Notes under the pieces: model-generated | The model's database searches: none | What the model was told of the DNA's origin: nothing | The model's input: the letters and a program-made list of their open reading frames with translations, nothing else | Origin: Doryteuthis pealeii | Lineage: Eukaryota; Mollusca; Cephalopoda; Myopsida; Loliginidae | DNA length: 64,000 bases | Assembly: GCA_023376005.1 (NCBI GenBank) | Contig: CM042150.1 | Coordinates: forward strand, 79,249,431-79,313,430 | Reading direction: 5' to 3' | Translations under genes and position numbers: made by a program | Shown: in pieces, positions 1 through 11,395 of the stretch | Layout: each line of letters starts with the position of its first letter | Position numbering within the stretch: position 1 is the first letter of the stretch

Positions 1-456
1 TTAAACTTGTACTCACTAGCTCTAATGAATATATTGAGCTTGATAGCGAGGCAAACCATACACTTTTCCCACACGGATACCCCAGTACTAAAGACATACA
101 AAAAATGAAAGAATCTTGTTACGTAATCACTGAACAAACTAGCACCGAATACTTTAATTTATAATAGGCATTAAACATTTACCTAATATGTTCCATTTCA
201 TCAATGCCTAGAAATTCGTTTTATAGTATTTTATTATCTTTTATTATATATCTTTTAAAAATTTGCTACTCAAGCTGAACTTTTTCAGCTACTACTTTAA
301 TATCATTACCCATGCTCATGTACATGCATATACATACATATACACTATGCCTATACGTATAAACCCCTATGCAGTTATGTTTGCGCCTGCACCCGTATGC
401 ATCATTGCACATAAATATGTATATCTAAGGCAGAAGCGCTTAGAGTGTCAAATGTT
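1..456. other. AT-rich intergenic DNA, nothing recognised
   Basis: I see no coding potential, tRNA-like boxes or transposon ends here. The open frame starting near 263 merely runs into the SINE that begins at about 457. Confidence 0.5.
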
Positions 457-734
457 GGAGGCGTTTATGTTGCAATCGTTATCGTCACAGAGAATGGACA
501 TGGCAAACCGGGTTCAAACCCTGAAAGAGTCTGCTTCCATTTCACATATTGCTAATACATCTGGGAAATATATAAATCCAATTATTTTTCTCCAGTTATG
601 GGTAAATAGTTTGCCAGACTGGAATTTTGACCTAAGTATGGCAATTTCTCTAGGGGAATGAATACACTGAATTCAAATATATAAAATTGACCTTGTTTCG
701 CATCCGGCTCGTGCCGGAAGGGTTGAGTAAATAC
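457..734 (+). mobile_element. SINE-A copy (tRNA-derived SINE)
   Basis: This is one of about a dozen copies in the window of a tRNA-derived SINE that I call SINE-A. The head has an A-box-like stretch followed by cgtc..gaaatgga and a pol III B-box-like GGTTCAAACCC near 509-519. The body carries the shared segments cacatattgctaatac and ttatgggtaaatag. The 3' tail has the shared gcatccggctcgtgccgg..ggttgagtaaata. Copies at 6873-7150, 34027-34322 and 62441-62695 align over the whole length. There is no coding content. The family name is mine; matching it to a Repbase cephalopod SINE needs a search. Confidence 0.75.
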
Positions 735-759
735 TAATAGTATCACAGAAACAAAACCC

Positions 760-761
<2 letters not shown>

Positions 762-857
<96 letters not shown>

Positions 858-878
858 GTGTGTTTGTGTGTGTATGTG
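762..878. repeat. (TA)n(TG)n compound microsatellite
   Basis: About 25 TA units run directly into about 30 TG units with a few interruptions. It starts about 25 bases after the SINE-A tail, consistent with microsatellites growing from SINE tails. Open frames here encode only Cys-Val or Ile-Tyr repeats and are not genes. Confidence 0.95.
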
Positions 879-1078
879 TGTATAAACAGAAGGGGATATA
901 CCAAATCAGAATATTTGTTGATTTTATATTGCATATTCTTACAACATTAGTGAGCTCGACTTACATTGACTGCACAATTCTTGCGGCATTGTGCCAAATT
1001 ATGAACAGACAAAACGCATACTATCATGATTAGTTTTTTGTTTAACATTTAATTGAATCATTCATAGCTAATATTGAA

Positions 1079-1158
1079 TAATATTTCGATTTTATAAAAA
1101 TCATCTTAAACAAGCTCTGAAGATGATTTTTATAAATCGAAATATTGTACAATATTAG
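1079..1158 (+). ncRNA. Palindrome with hammerhead-like ribozyme module
   Basis: The arms at about 1079-1107 and 1120-1146 are near-perfect reverse complements. The plus strand reads CTGAAGA (1117-1123), one extra T, stem II GATTT/AAATC (1125-1129 and 1134-1138), GAA (1139-1141), then a perfect self-complementary stem III ATATTG/CAATAT (1142-1155). Next come U-U (1155-1156) and AG, which can pair with CT just before the core. This is the order of a type I hammerhead with an AUU site, differing by a one-base bulge before stem II and a 2-bp stem I. The opposite strand of the left arm carries a degenerate second core. Activity is unproven. Confidence 0.5.
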
Positions 1159-1216
1159 ATATGAATATGATATAAAATCTTCTCATTTTAACAGCATATT
1201 GTGTTGTTTTCATATC

Positions 1217-1256
1217 TTTTTATCTATCTATCTATCTATCAATCTATCTATCTATC

Positions 1257-1337
<81 letters not shown>

Positions 1338-1338
1338 G
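1217..1338. repeat. (TATC)n(TC)n(TA)n compound microsatellite
   Basis: Three consecutive simple repeats: TATC/AATC units, then about 16 TC units, then interrupted TA units. No coding meaning. Confidence 0.95.
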
Positions 1339-1494
1339 AATTAAGCTTTTTCATTTTTGAATTGGTTATCTCTTGCTTATTATCTTGAATTTTAAAATAA
1401 TTAATAAGACGTATCTGTTCATTGTCTGTCACTTTCAACGAGACTAGTTTGCATGAAAAGTTGCTTCACACACACACATGGTCGTTTTTTGTCC

Positions 1495-1730
1495 GAGAAA
1501 CTGAAATCGAGGAATCGAGTTGAAATCATGAACGAATCTGTTTGTGTTTGACTTTGTGCAAATGTTCTGGTGAAAGGTATGGATCCATAGTGGAAAAAAA
1601 CTGGCTTCTCTAACTTTGATTTGGCAACCAGTCTTGGAGAAAGAACACTCTTAATCAAAACCATCTTTACTCAGCTTAAAAATTCACCTTGTTTACTATC
1701 CTTCCCGTGGGGATGTTGTTGGTTAAATAT
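1495..1730 (+). mobile_element. SINE-A copy, degraded
   Basis: The tail half is clear: ttggcaaccagtcttggaga, cagcttaaaaattcacctt and ccttcccgtgggga..ttggttaaata match other SINE-A copies. The tRNA-like head around 1500-1545 is heavily mutated. Confidence 0.55.
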
Positions 1731-2062
1731 ATTTATCTGTTCTCAATTTCAGAAAGAAAAAAAAATCAGCCATTTTTATCTGTTTTCGTTTTTTTTGTTT
1801 TGTTTTTTTCTGTTTGTTTTTAAATCTGGAATTTGTTTATATGTTCCTCCCTATCAATCTTTTTCAATTTAGTTTTATTTTCGTACTTCCTAATTGTTTT
1901 TCATTTACTTTTTTTTTTACCGCAGAATGTGGTGCGATTTTATTCCATCATGTTGTATCACTTTTCGTTGCTGGTTACGTCCGTAAATCGGAGTCGATCT
2001 TGGAGAAAACCCGGAAACTTCGAAGATGTTTCTGATTATAAATGCAAACATCTGGCAGATAT

Positions 2063-2200
2063 TCACACACACACAAAAAAAAATCCACACACACACACAC
2101 ATGCACACACACTCTCACACATACACACACACACACAAATCCACACACACAAATACATACACACAAACACACACACACAAATCCACTCAAACACAAAATA
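2063..2200. repeat. Interrupted (CA)n microsatellite
   Basis: CA-rich tract with A-run and T interruptions. The overlapping open frames on both strands are His-Thr or Cys-Val repeats and are not genes. Confidence 0.95.
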
Positions 2201-2209
2201 AAAATAAAA

Positions 2210-2448
2210 ATTTAGGTGAACATCCTCTAAGTATGCCAATTCCATCGTTAATGCTAGGAGTAGTATTTATTTATACAATTTTATTTTGGTTGTAGAGTTT
2301 CAATGCGACCGAGTTTGGAAATAAATAATACCAAATTACATCTGTTTTGACTAATTTTCCATTGCAAATGAAAAGAATCCTAGTATGTTTGGCTTAGGAA
2401 AACTTACTTTGTAGTAAAAAATATCAAGGGTGCACGTACCAATTGACC

Positions 2449-2509
<61 letters not shown>

Positions 2510-3110
2510 GGGGTGTTCTTTCAGAATTTATTGTGAATTATGTTTACTCTTATTAATAATTTGAATAAATAAAATCAATTCGGATCGTCTCGTATTATTC
2601 TGTTTCCGTATTCTCCACTGCCATAATCATTGAGCTAGATCTCAATTCTGGTGACAGAAGTAATCATATTTGTAAAGAACTTTTCCATGCACACATAATG
2701 TGTAGTTTATCTTTCCTTTTCAAATCTTCCTGTCTGCAGTTCATGGTGCCTATGAAGGCTGTCGCCATAATATCTTTGCTAAATACCCTCCAACATCAAC
2801 AACAACAAAGCGTACGTGTAAAGACGCAAACGCAAAAGACAAAACAAAAAACAAAAATTGGAGAATTAAAAAGCAAAGAAAAGTGAAAGGCCCAAAGGCC
2901 ATGGACAAGAAAAGCTGAACTCGTCTCGTGTTTATTTTGGCGGCTGGTGCTTTTTGTACAAGTCATTCTTACAGATTTGTTTACAATTTGTGCCGCTTTA
3001 GTGAAAAAACGTTTGGCTAAATGTATCGTCTGTCTGTTGGATGTTATGTCGAGGGAGACGGGTGAAAGATTGGGAAAATAAAGCGTTTTCCAGGAAGCTT
3101 TTTAAAAATA
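2210..3110. other. Unassigned AT-rich DNA with one (AT)n tract
   Basis: Contains an (AT)n tract at about 2452-2506. Otherwise I see no repeat family, exon or RNA gene. Confidence 0.5.
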
Positions 3111-3542
3111 CCAAGAGAAGAAGAAGAAGAAGAAGAAGAAGAAGAAGAAGAAGAAGAAGAAGAAGAAGAAGAAGAAGAAGAAGAAGATCATGCAATGATA
3201 GGTCTGAGATGAAGAAAAAGGTGGAAGAAGGAAGCGTAGGGAAAAGAAGAAGAGGGAGTGAAATAGAAATAAGAAAAGCAACAAAAAAAAAGCGATGAAT
3301 TAAAATGTTATTATTTGTCAAAAAAGAGAGAAGAGAGATTTGTTTGAAACGGAATAGAGAAGATGAGACACGATGTAAAGAAAAATAAATGTTTTCGATT
3401 GTTGGCATTTTTGCGAAAACGAAAGCGACATTGATGGTCTTCTGAAAAAAAAAGGGAAAGAGGTACAAAGTGAATTACATAAGAGTAGAATCAGTGAAAG
3501 GATAATACTCTAGAAAGAAAGTTAGAAAGATTCAATAGAGAA

Positions 3543-3575
<33 letters not shown>

Positions 3576-5040
3576 GTGATGGAAGAAAATAATTGAAAGA
3601 AAAAGAAAGAAAAAATTGTAAAATCAAAAGAAAAGCAATGCAAGGAAAAAGAAGAAATATAGAAGGGTTGAGAGATTTACAGTTTGTCAGGAATTGATTG
3701 ATTAGTTTTAATGGCATGTCAACCTGTCTAAAGTTATTTGATGCCTAGAGATTATAGAATCGTATTCATATTACGTTCACATTTACACTTTATGTATTTG
3801 ACTAAAGAGGGAGAGACAACGAAAGGAAAAATGATTATATAAAGACAAAAAACTTGATAATAATAAAATAAGAGTAAAGAAAGGCTTGATTACTTTGTTT
3901 AATGGCATGTCAACATTTGTGGGTTATTTAATACGAAATACATATTGGAGAAGTAAAACAGTGATAGTATTTAATCTATAGCTAGGGGGAAATGGAGATT
4001 GATATCTCTCCCAAGGGTAGCGTGTCCCATTATGGAGTAATAGCTAGCTGGTCTTGTAGATCCAGTCTATTGAATAGGGAGTTCGATCCTCGCTGGATGT
4101 CCTATAGTTGCATCACAGCATACCTACCTTTACCAAGGATATTAGTCCGAACGTAATAGCACGACTGGAGTTCGAACTCACTAACTACAATGTCAAAATG
4201 CAGCACATTAAACAATACGCCACTATGACAAAAAGGAGAGTGAGTAGAAAAAGAGAGAGATGATAAAAGAAACTCATGGATGAAGAGAAGGAACTTGGTG
4301 AACGGAATGAACGGAAGGCGAGAGAAATAAAGAAACGTCTCAGTAAAACACAAGTTTGGAGGATTTAAATCAGTAGACAAATGATACAGAAAGATTAAGA
4401 GAAAAAAATAACGAAATAAAATCGTTCGAAGATAAATTCCCAAGATAAAAAAAGTATAGCATTTACAGAAGATACGACAGAGCCAATGGCGGGAAAAAAA
4501 GTAAAAAGCAGACGATCGTTTACAAACAGGGTGTAAAGGAAAGGAATTGAGGTAAAAGAAAAATACGGTTGATGGATGAAGACAAATGTTTGATGGTGCA
4601 GACAGTAGAAACGTTAATCGCACGGAATGGAAACACGTATAAGAGACAAAAAGGATGGGAAGGAAGAAGAGCAGAAAGATAAAATAGATGAAGAAGACTC
4701 AAAGTGACAAGGATGGCGACAACAGGATGTGCAAGGCAAATGCATATCAATTAGGGAATGTGAGGGACGGAATAAAGTAAATATTTGGAAAAGAAATATT
4801 TGGAAATAATGATGGAAAATTGTGTGAATTAAGAGGAAAAATCCCGAGTAATGTTGGGAATGCCGTGGAAAGCAAAGGAAACGTGACGACTAAGATAAAA
4901 GGAATGGGTAAAAAATAACTCAGTTTGAAAAGAAGCGTTGTTGAAGGATATTACATAAGATGAAAAATTGAGATAATAATAAAAATAAAAGGAAATGGAA
5001 TTAGTGAAATGAAAAAAAAACTTCAATAACTCTAAAAAAA
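3100..5040 (+). repeat. Purine-rich block with (GAA)n tract
   Basis: The plus strand is strongly purine-biased for almost 2 kb. A GAA array of about 24 units lies at 3115-3187 and a GAAA array at 3543-3573. The 160-174 aa minus-strand open frames here are Leu/Phe/Ser-rich translations of the polypyrimidine strand and show no domain. A SINE-C fragment interrupts the block at about 3985-4112. Confidence 0.8.
3985..4112 (+). mobile_element. SINE-C copy, head part
   Basis: The segment tagctagctggtcttgtaga followed by the B-box-like GAGTTCGATCCTCG (4080-4093) matches the heads of the copies at 50283-50423 (plus) and 17160-17280 (minus). The tail shared by the family is missing. A second B-box-like stretch in reverse orientation follows at about 4160-4180. 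Confidence 0.5.
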
Positions 5041-5068
5041 GCACTGATTTCTGATTTGTGTCGCCATT

Positions 5069-5071
<3 letters not shown>

Positions 5072-5158
<87 letters not shown>

Positions 5159-5415
5159 CTAATAAAATTATTGTTAGATGGAAAATAAAGGGTTTACCAT
5201 TGTTTCAATCAAAAAATGATCTCCTCAGGACCCACTTTACATTAACCAAATATATAGGCAATCGGATATAATTGTTTGAAAGCGTATTCACACACACACA
5301 GACACAGACACACACATACACACTCACACACACACACATACACACATATATATATTTATATTGCATAGAAATATGTTATTGCTTATATGTATATAAATAT
5401 AAATATATGTTATTG

Positions 5416-5478
<63 letters not shown>
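5072..5478. repeat. Two long (TA)n tracts and a (CA)n tract
   Basis: (TA)n at 5072-5158, CA-rich DNA at 5288-5345 and (TA)n at 5421-5477, separated by unique AT-rich sequence. No gene. Confidence 0.95.
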
Positions 5479-5481
<3 letters not shown>

Positions 5482-5956
5482 TTAATTTTTATTTCTCGTG
5501 TATTTCCCTTTTAAAAGTTAACAATGCATTATACTTATACCTGTTCTTAAATAATGTTTTTTGAAAAAATAAATAACTAAAAAATGTCTCAAATGTAGAT
5601 ACTTATCTTTTACGTTTTTTTTTTTTTAATGAAAAGTAAAATCAAGAATAAGCGCGGAAATTACTGAACACAATCCTAAAAGAAATCCAAGAATATAAAA
5701 AAATAACTTGAAAACTGAAAAAAAGATAAAATTAATTTGTCAAAACCGACGTCACTAATCAAATCCAATTTTATTCTTATCAATCTTTCTCACTTTTCGC
5801 AGAACTTCTGTTCAGTGTTATAAAATTTCTATTTCTTTCTTATTTTTCTAACAATTAATGTATAATAAATACTCGAATATGAGTCGGATTATATGACCAA
5901 ATACGATGGTTGTTTGATATTTAAAGGCTCGAATCCGCTAAGGCAACTTTAAGCCA
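5479..5956. other. AT-rich DNA, nothing recognised
   Basis: No repeat family, exon or RNA gene recognised. Confidence 0.5.
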
Positions 5957-6463
5957 TATTATTACAATGGAGATTTGGTGTTTGTCTGTAACCGAAACTA
6001 TGTCATTGCTTATGCCACAATACCCCCAAGAATTGCATAAGTTTATCAATGAGTATTTTATTCATAGTCAAAATCTTTAATACATAGAATAAATTTTATT
6101 CATTAACGAGGATCCTATAAAAATCAGATTTACCTCAAAATAGCTCGTTATTAGTGCGTTTGCAGAGTATCTTATTTATCAACAAGAAATAAAGATTTAC
6201 ATAATATATGATGTGCTTAATTTGTATACTGGTTTTAAAAAAACTGGGTTTAATGAATAATTACTTAGTGTTACTCATCTCATATATTATTGTTTTATTC
6301 TCCAATGTATTAACATCAATCCTATGAATTATTTTATATAGAAACCAATTGAGATATAATTAAAATCAGTGAAATCTTTTTATAAGCGTTCTTATCTAAT
6401 TTAATTAGTCTTTCTAATTTAACCTATTTCATTGTATTAAAATTTAAATACTTACGCCGCTAG
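5957..6463 (+). mobile_element. Decayed Helitron, family 1, terminal hairpin lost
   Basis: The 5' side (attattacaatggagattt then gtctgtaaccgaaactat) matches the 5' end of the intact copy at 40569-41174. The 3' side (ttaaatacttac..CTAGT) matches its 3' end. However, the GC hairpin normally found about 9 bases before CTAG is replaced by a short GCCG. No coding content; non-autonomous. Confidence 0.55.
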
Positions 6464-6569
6464 TATACAATAATCAAAGTGTGTTATATAATATTTTCAT
6501 CAGCTGCTTACTTTTTGAACGTGGTTTAAGAAAAGGTATTTTAACACGGTTACGGGATTCATAGATTGA

Positions 6570-6835
6570 GTCACTTGTCGTGTAATGGTCATCGTCTTGG
6601 GAAATAAACACGGTGAACCGAGTACAAATCCTAGACAGGGCTATTGAATAGTTTGCTAAAGGTATGGTTATCAACTATTCTTCTTAGTATGGATAAATAG
6701 TAGGACAAAACGGGCTATTTAATCTTAGTATGGTAACTGGTTTTCGAAAGGAAAACTCTAAATTGGAACCTGCTTAAAACAAATGACCATTGTGTCACAT
6801 CCTTCTCGTGTGCATGGGTAGAATTAATGAATAAA
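6570..6835 (+). mobile_element. SINE-A copy
   Basis: Head tcgtgtaatggtcatcgtct plus B-box-like GAGTACAAATCC, body gtatggataaatagtagg and tail gtcacatccttctcgtgtgc align with SINE-A. It lies about 40 bases upstream of a second copy in the same orientation. Confidence 0.7.
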
Positions 6836-6872
6836 TGATTGATATATAATTCCCTTATATTGGTATTTAAAC

Positions 6873-7150
6873 GAGGCGCTTGGTCTAATGGTTAGAGTAG
6901 TAGGAAATGGGCTCATCGACCCAAGTTCAATTCCTGAACGAAGCTGTTTGCATTTCACATAGCGCTAATACCCTTGATTGATTCCAATTCTTCCTCCAGA
7001 TATGCGTACATAGCATGGCAGACTGTGTTCTTTAACTATGGCTAGGTAACCAGTGTGAAGAAGGAAAACTCTGAATTCAAACCGGTTAAACCCGCTTAAA
7101 AATTGAGCTTGTGTCGCATTCTGCTCGTGCAGAGGGGTTGGTAAATATGT
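6873..7150 (+). mobile_element. SINE-A copy, full length
   Basis: One of the best copies. The head is gaggcgcttggtctaatggt (A box), the B box is near 6931 (AGTTCAATTCC), then cacatagcgctaataccctt, gtaaccagtgtgaagaagga and a tail with gcattctgctcgtgcagagg and ttggtaaata. The tRNA-like part cannot form a full acceptor stem, so it is not a functional tRNA gene. Confidence 0.8.
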
Positions 7151-7644
7151 ATATATATTGGCATTTAAATAAATTTCCAGGGTCAAAAACGGAAATTTGA
7201 ATATAGATATATCATAGTACCTCTGAACAGCAAGGTCAAAATGTGGCATGGGATATAAATAGAAGTAAATACCAATAAGTTAAAGAATGGTAGAAAGATG
7301 GACATACAGACAAAGATATAGAGAATACAGAGAGACCGCATGGTGTAAGAGCCCAAAGAAACAATAAATAACAATTATATGGGGAGGAAACTTACTACTC
7401 TCATACTACGTAATTGAAACGAAAACACTAAAATTTCTTCGGTCGTCGCAGATGACCTCAACCACCAGTTGCCCATCTCTCGAACGAACTGTGAGCAAAT
7501 AATTTTGTTTATTCGCTTTCAGCCACCAGACAGTCACCCCCATCACTTTGTTTGCTATTGAGGGCAACGCAGCAACGGGTTTCAAAATGGACAATTTGTA
7601 ATACACAAGAGAATAGCAAATGTAGGTTATATGACGACAGAGAT

Positions 7645-7885
7645 TAAACAGTTAATCAGATAATAAGAGAATTTCACAGACTGACACAAAAGGAATAATA
7701 GATCAGACATGACTAGGTGCGGAAGATTATCCACGAGGAATTGAGCCAGAGAATGACCGTATACTGCACTTTACAATGGTATATGCCCAATACAGATTTT
7801 ATTCGAGAAAATAAATACACTGGGACTTTAAGATATACAGGGATTATCTAAACCAGGCTAGATAGCTAGAACTTTATTTAATTAA
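7645..7885 (+). pseudogene. LINE ORF2 C-terminal relic, part 1
   Basis: With frameshifts and stops, the translation gives VNQIIREFHRLTQK, a motif parallel to INHVLCECSRLAQ in the longer copy at 58873-59605, and then degenerate text ending at the Helitron boundary. This is the zinc-knuckle-side C-terminal region of a non-LTR retrotransposon polyprotein that ends in an ALGTVPK-type motif. The relic continues at 8515 on the other side of the Helitron. Confidence 0.5.
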
Positions 7886-8514
7886 CTAGCAAATATATGC
7901 ACCCTCCGGGTGCAAGTATCTAAGTTTTAATATAATAAAATATCATATTAAATTAGAAAGGCTAATGAAACTGAATAAGAATGTAAATAATAAGATTTGG
8001 AACATGATTGAAAAATAGAACAACTTTGAAACTAACTCTTCCGTCATTTTCCGTTACTCCCGTCTTTCATTTGTAAATTTTCCTAATTTAACTGTTTAGT
8101 TAAAATAGGAAGTAAAGAATAATATTAGTTATTTCTTCTTGTTAAAGGATTTCTTTTAAGATTTATTGACGAGATTTTTGCTCATATTCATTAAGATGAA
8201 AGCAAATAATTAGAAATCAATAATACTAAGCATATATTTATTAAAATCAAATTTTTAAATCAATATGCAAATTAGCCTTCCCATTTATACTGTAATCCGC
8301 TATTTTATTGTATATATAAATACAATTGCATGTTATTAGTATGTAGATATTGTCAACAGCATAAGTAATGTAAAACAATTTTATTAATAATTGAGGTATA
8401 GATAAAAATAAAATCATGGTAAATATAATGTAAATAACAAAGGGAATTGTGACTTGTATAGTAATATAGTTTCGGTTACAGACAGACAAATCCACAATCT
8501 CCATTATAATAAGA
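7886..8514 (-). mobile_element. Non-autonomous Helitron, family 1, complete
   Basis: Read on the minus strand, it begins TCTTATTATAATGGAGATTG and ends with the hairpin GCACCC-GGA-GGGTGC, nine bases, then CTAG. The flanks are A on the 5' side and T on the 3' side, the A^T target preference of Helitrons, with no target duplication. The interior is AT-rich and non-coding and contains a palindrome (cctaatttaac..gttaaaatagg). Full-length relatives lie at 10823-11395 and 40569-41174. It interrupts a LINE relic, so it is the younger insertion. Confidence 0.85.
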
Positions 8515-8830
8515 TTAGAAGGAAAGAACGTCTATTGGAATTTGCCATTCCAGCATAGTGAAAACAAAAGACTGCAAAAAATAGGACAATCACCTGGACT
8601 TTTTGGGAAAATACTGTGTAAGATAAAGTTGATGGTGATACGAATTGTACTCAATGCGTTTGGAACGCTCTCCAAGAACATGGAAATAAAGCCTGAAGAA
8701 CTAGAGATCAGAGGAAGAATCGAAATCATATAGACCACGGCACTGCTATAATCAGCGATAATACTTTCGTAGAGACATGAATAAACTTGCTGTAATGCAG
8801 ATTTCAGTGGGAAAAAAAAACACACCAGCT
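8515..8830 (+). pseudogene. LINE ORF2 C-terminal relic, part 2
   Basis: The translation resumes with RRKERLLEFAIPA, parallel to NKKEGTCQLVDFAVPA in the 58873-59605 copy. It then gives VLNAFGTLSKNMEIKPEELE, the counterpart of the ALGTVPK..LE signature, and ELEIRGRIEII. Stops interrupt it, so it is dead. The two halves join in register once the Helitron is ignored. Confidence 0.7.
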
Positions 8831-8924
8831 AAAACTTCTTCGAAAATACACGTAAGAAGTAAACGATTATATGGAAATCTGATCCTTTTGTTAAGATAAA
8901 GCGAAAATAATTCCCTGTTACACC

Positions 8925-9345
8925 CGTGTGAGCGCTACTGTATGGCTGGACAATCTTAGAAACTCTTAGAAGAAACTCAAGATGATAGATATACAAGGAT
9001 ACATTGTGCTGTCTGGAAAAAATCCTGGAGGCAGCACCCCACAGAAAGACGCTGTATGACCACTTACCTCGTATCATACAAACTAATCAAGTAAACGAAG
9101 AAGGCATAATGGTTCAGCTGGAGAAGCAAGAATGAAATCGTAAGTGATGTTAACATGTCGATTCCTACGAAGGGGCACACCAGTGTAGGTCGACCAACAA
9201 AAACCTACATCAATCAGGTATTCATGTCTGGATTCCGTGAGTAAAACTTGCCAGAAACAATTAACGATAGGGACGGTGCTGAGACAGTGTCGTGGAGATC
9301 TGTGCTGTTAGAGGGACCTGATGATTATGATCATTTCATCATAGT
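8925..9345 (+). pseudogene. RTE-type LINE 3' end, decayed
   Basis: Nucleotide similarity to the less damaged copy at 56985-57290 is clear: ctggagaagcaagaatga, gtcgaccaacaaaaacctac, gatagggacggtgctgagac. The ancestral protein segment is the C-terminus after the reverse transcriptase of RTE/BovB-like LINEs (YGCTTWTL..RRTRHAGHCW..DELISDVL). Several frameshifts and stops are present. The RTE assignment is from recognition of the family motif, not from a search. Confidence 0.7.
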
Positions 9346-9476
9346 CACCATTAAAGGTTACACTTTTTCTTTTTTTTTTTGTTATTTGTCATTCTCTTCA
9401 TTACTTTTATTTCCTCGAAAAGAAAGTTTTAGGTCTACACTTGGCTAATTCATCTTCGGAGTCAAGAAGAAGGTAA

Positions 9477-9683
9477 TGCTTACCTGTAAGTAGTTACAAT
9501 ATATATAAGACGGCTGCTGGGACGTTTACTGCTCAACCAAGAGGAAATGGCTTAGAGCATGAGGTTTCAACTGTTTCAGTACAAAGACAGAATTGACTAT
9601 TTTACGAATTTCTGGGGACCAGAATTTGGGGTCGGGGAATTTGGGGTCGGGGAATTTGGGGTCGGGGAAATTGAAATAAAACA
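9477..9683 (+). repeat. Unnamed 180-207 bp repeat with TATA-like and AATAAA signals (copy 1)
   Basis: It starts TGCTTACCTGTAAGTAG and ends AATAAAACA, giving TG..CA termini as in LTRs. It includes a TATA-like atatatataag followed by a conserved acggctgctggga about 10 bases downstream. A 19-bp unit (gaatttggggtcggggaat) is repeated three times near the 3' end. Copy 2 at 15771-15952 has only one unit. No target duplication is visible. A short solo LTR is possible but unproven. Confidence 0.6.
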
Positions 9684-10230
9684 ACTCGTTAAATTTTGAG
9701 ACCACTTAGAAGTGTAATAGTGCCGGATTGGGCTTCATCCAACTCTTTGATTCTGTTTATATGTCACTTGAATGGTCATTTCTCATCGAACATTCTCACC
9801 TTTTTGTGTCATTCTTAGTGCGATTAATGCAACTTCAGGTGGGTTTACTTCATCTTCTATTATTCCCCACTTTATAAACCAGTTCTTGGATCATTACTAT
9901 TTTGTCTAGTTGATTTAATTCCCGTTGTGCAATTCCGTAGTTTCCGTGCCAATCATAACACCATTAATACTTCTTATGTATTTATTTCATGTTTCTCTGG
10001 TCTATTAATTCTACATAACTCCATGTAATCATTTCTTGGTTAACGGGAGTATAGATAACTACCTGGTTATTCTACCTAGTACTTTTTATGGTTAAAAAAA
10101 TGATGTTTGTTTTGTTTTGTTTTACGGCATATCAACCTCAAGGGGTCATTTAATGCCGATAAAGTTTTGAAATAAATCAATTCTTAATGCATAATACAAT
10201 TCTTTTATAAATACATTTTTCTATTTAACC
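9684..10230. other. Unassigned AT-rich DNA
   Basis: No coding or RNA gene recognised. Near 10125 lies a short dispersed motif (acggcatatcaacctcaag) that resembles stretches at 3709, 3901 and 31005. It may be an old repeat fragment. Confidence 0.4.
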
Positions 10231-10720
10231 CAGAGATGGGACCCTAGCAGGTACTACCACTCCGAGTCGGAGTGGACCAGGGAGCAATGGTGATAAATGG
10301 GGTGCTCCACATTCCCCAAAACTCCAGAACTGGAACCTCACCATCAGATAGAGTTTAACGTCATTCCCAGGACATGTAGACCCGCAGCCACCGCCTTCTA
10401 GCACCCATATGATAAAAAGGGGTTAGGGCTTGCCATAAGGACAATAGGTTGGGAAAATCATATAGGTGCTAGGGCTTGACGTGACCAGCCGATTGATCGG
10501 AGGGGGCCTCTCCGACCGCCCGTCTAGCCCAAGATAGGGCCAAAGTGGAGTATTGCAAATCATGAACTGCTCATCCACCTGGGCTCTATCCTTAAGCATC
10601 ACGGGTCGCCACCCACGGCCAACAGGTGGCCCCATTGGGGGAGTCTTATCCCTCTGCAGAGGTGCAGTCGGTGCATTCTAACGCCCCAGCCGACAGGGCG
10701 GCCAAAAAATGAACAACCCT
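10231..10720. repeat. GC-rich island, possibly an old LINE or SINE fragment
   Basis: Clearly more GC-rich than its surroundings. The first part (gggaccctagcaggtact, ggggtgctccac, actccagaactgg) resembles stretches near 31695-31800 and 35025-35110, so it is a dispersed repeat. The second part (gggcctctccgaccgcccgt) has no other copy here. The 70 aa minus-strand frame shows no domain. Family unknown. Confidence 0.4.
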
Positions 10721-10822
10721 AAGATACGAGGTTAATCTAGGAAGTAATGATACATGTTTGTTTTTTTTTCAGATTGGTAACCCTGATAAAGAATCACCTA
10801 ATCAATGTTGACATTGAACATA

Positions 10823-11395
10823 ATAGCAAATATATGCACCCTCCGGGTGCAAGTATTAATGTCATAATATATTATATTAAATTAGAAAGTCTAAAGAAAC
10901 TAAATAAGAATGCAGATAAAATGATTTGAAACAGAGAGGGGTATAATCGATAAATATAACAGCTGTAGCTTCCTCTCCCATCGCCATAACTCCATGTAAT
11001 CTTTCATTGCTATTTTTTTCTAATTTAACTATTTAGTTAAATTAGGAAGTAAAGATTTTTACTCATATTCATTAGGATAAAATCAAATAATTAGAAATCA
11101 ACAATACCAAGCACATATTTATTAAAATCAAATTTTAAATATCAATATGCAAATTAGTCTTCCCGTTCACACTGTAAACCGCTATTTGTTGTACATATAA
11201 ATACAATTGCATGTTATTAGTACGTAGATATGGCCAGCAGTATTAATAATGAAAAACAATTTTATTAATAATTAAGGCTTAAATAAAAATGATTCATCGA
11301 GAATGTGATGTATGATAACTAAATGGATAGTGACTGGAGTTGTGATATAGTTTCGGTTACAGACAAACAAACACATAATCTCCATTATAATAAGA
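10823..11395 (-). mobile_element. Non-autonomous Helitron, family 1
   Basis: On the minus strand it starts TCTTATTATAATGGAGATTA and ends with the GCACCC-GGA-GGGTGC hairpin and gcatatatttgCTAT. The terminal CTAG has mutated to CTAT; the 5' flank is A and the 3' flank T. About 85% similar by eye to the 7886-8514 copy, with small deletions inside. Confidence 0.8.

Noticed and set aside
3041..3298. Arginine-rich 85-codon frame
   Set aside because: Created by the (GAA)n tract.
7406..7606. 66-codon minus-strand frame of protein-like composition
   Set aside because: No recognised domain, no supported splice sites and no second copy. Length is within chance.
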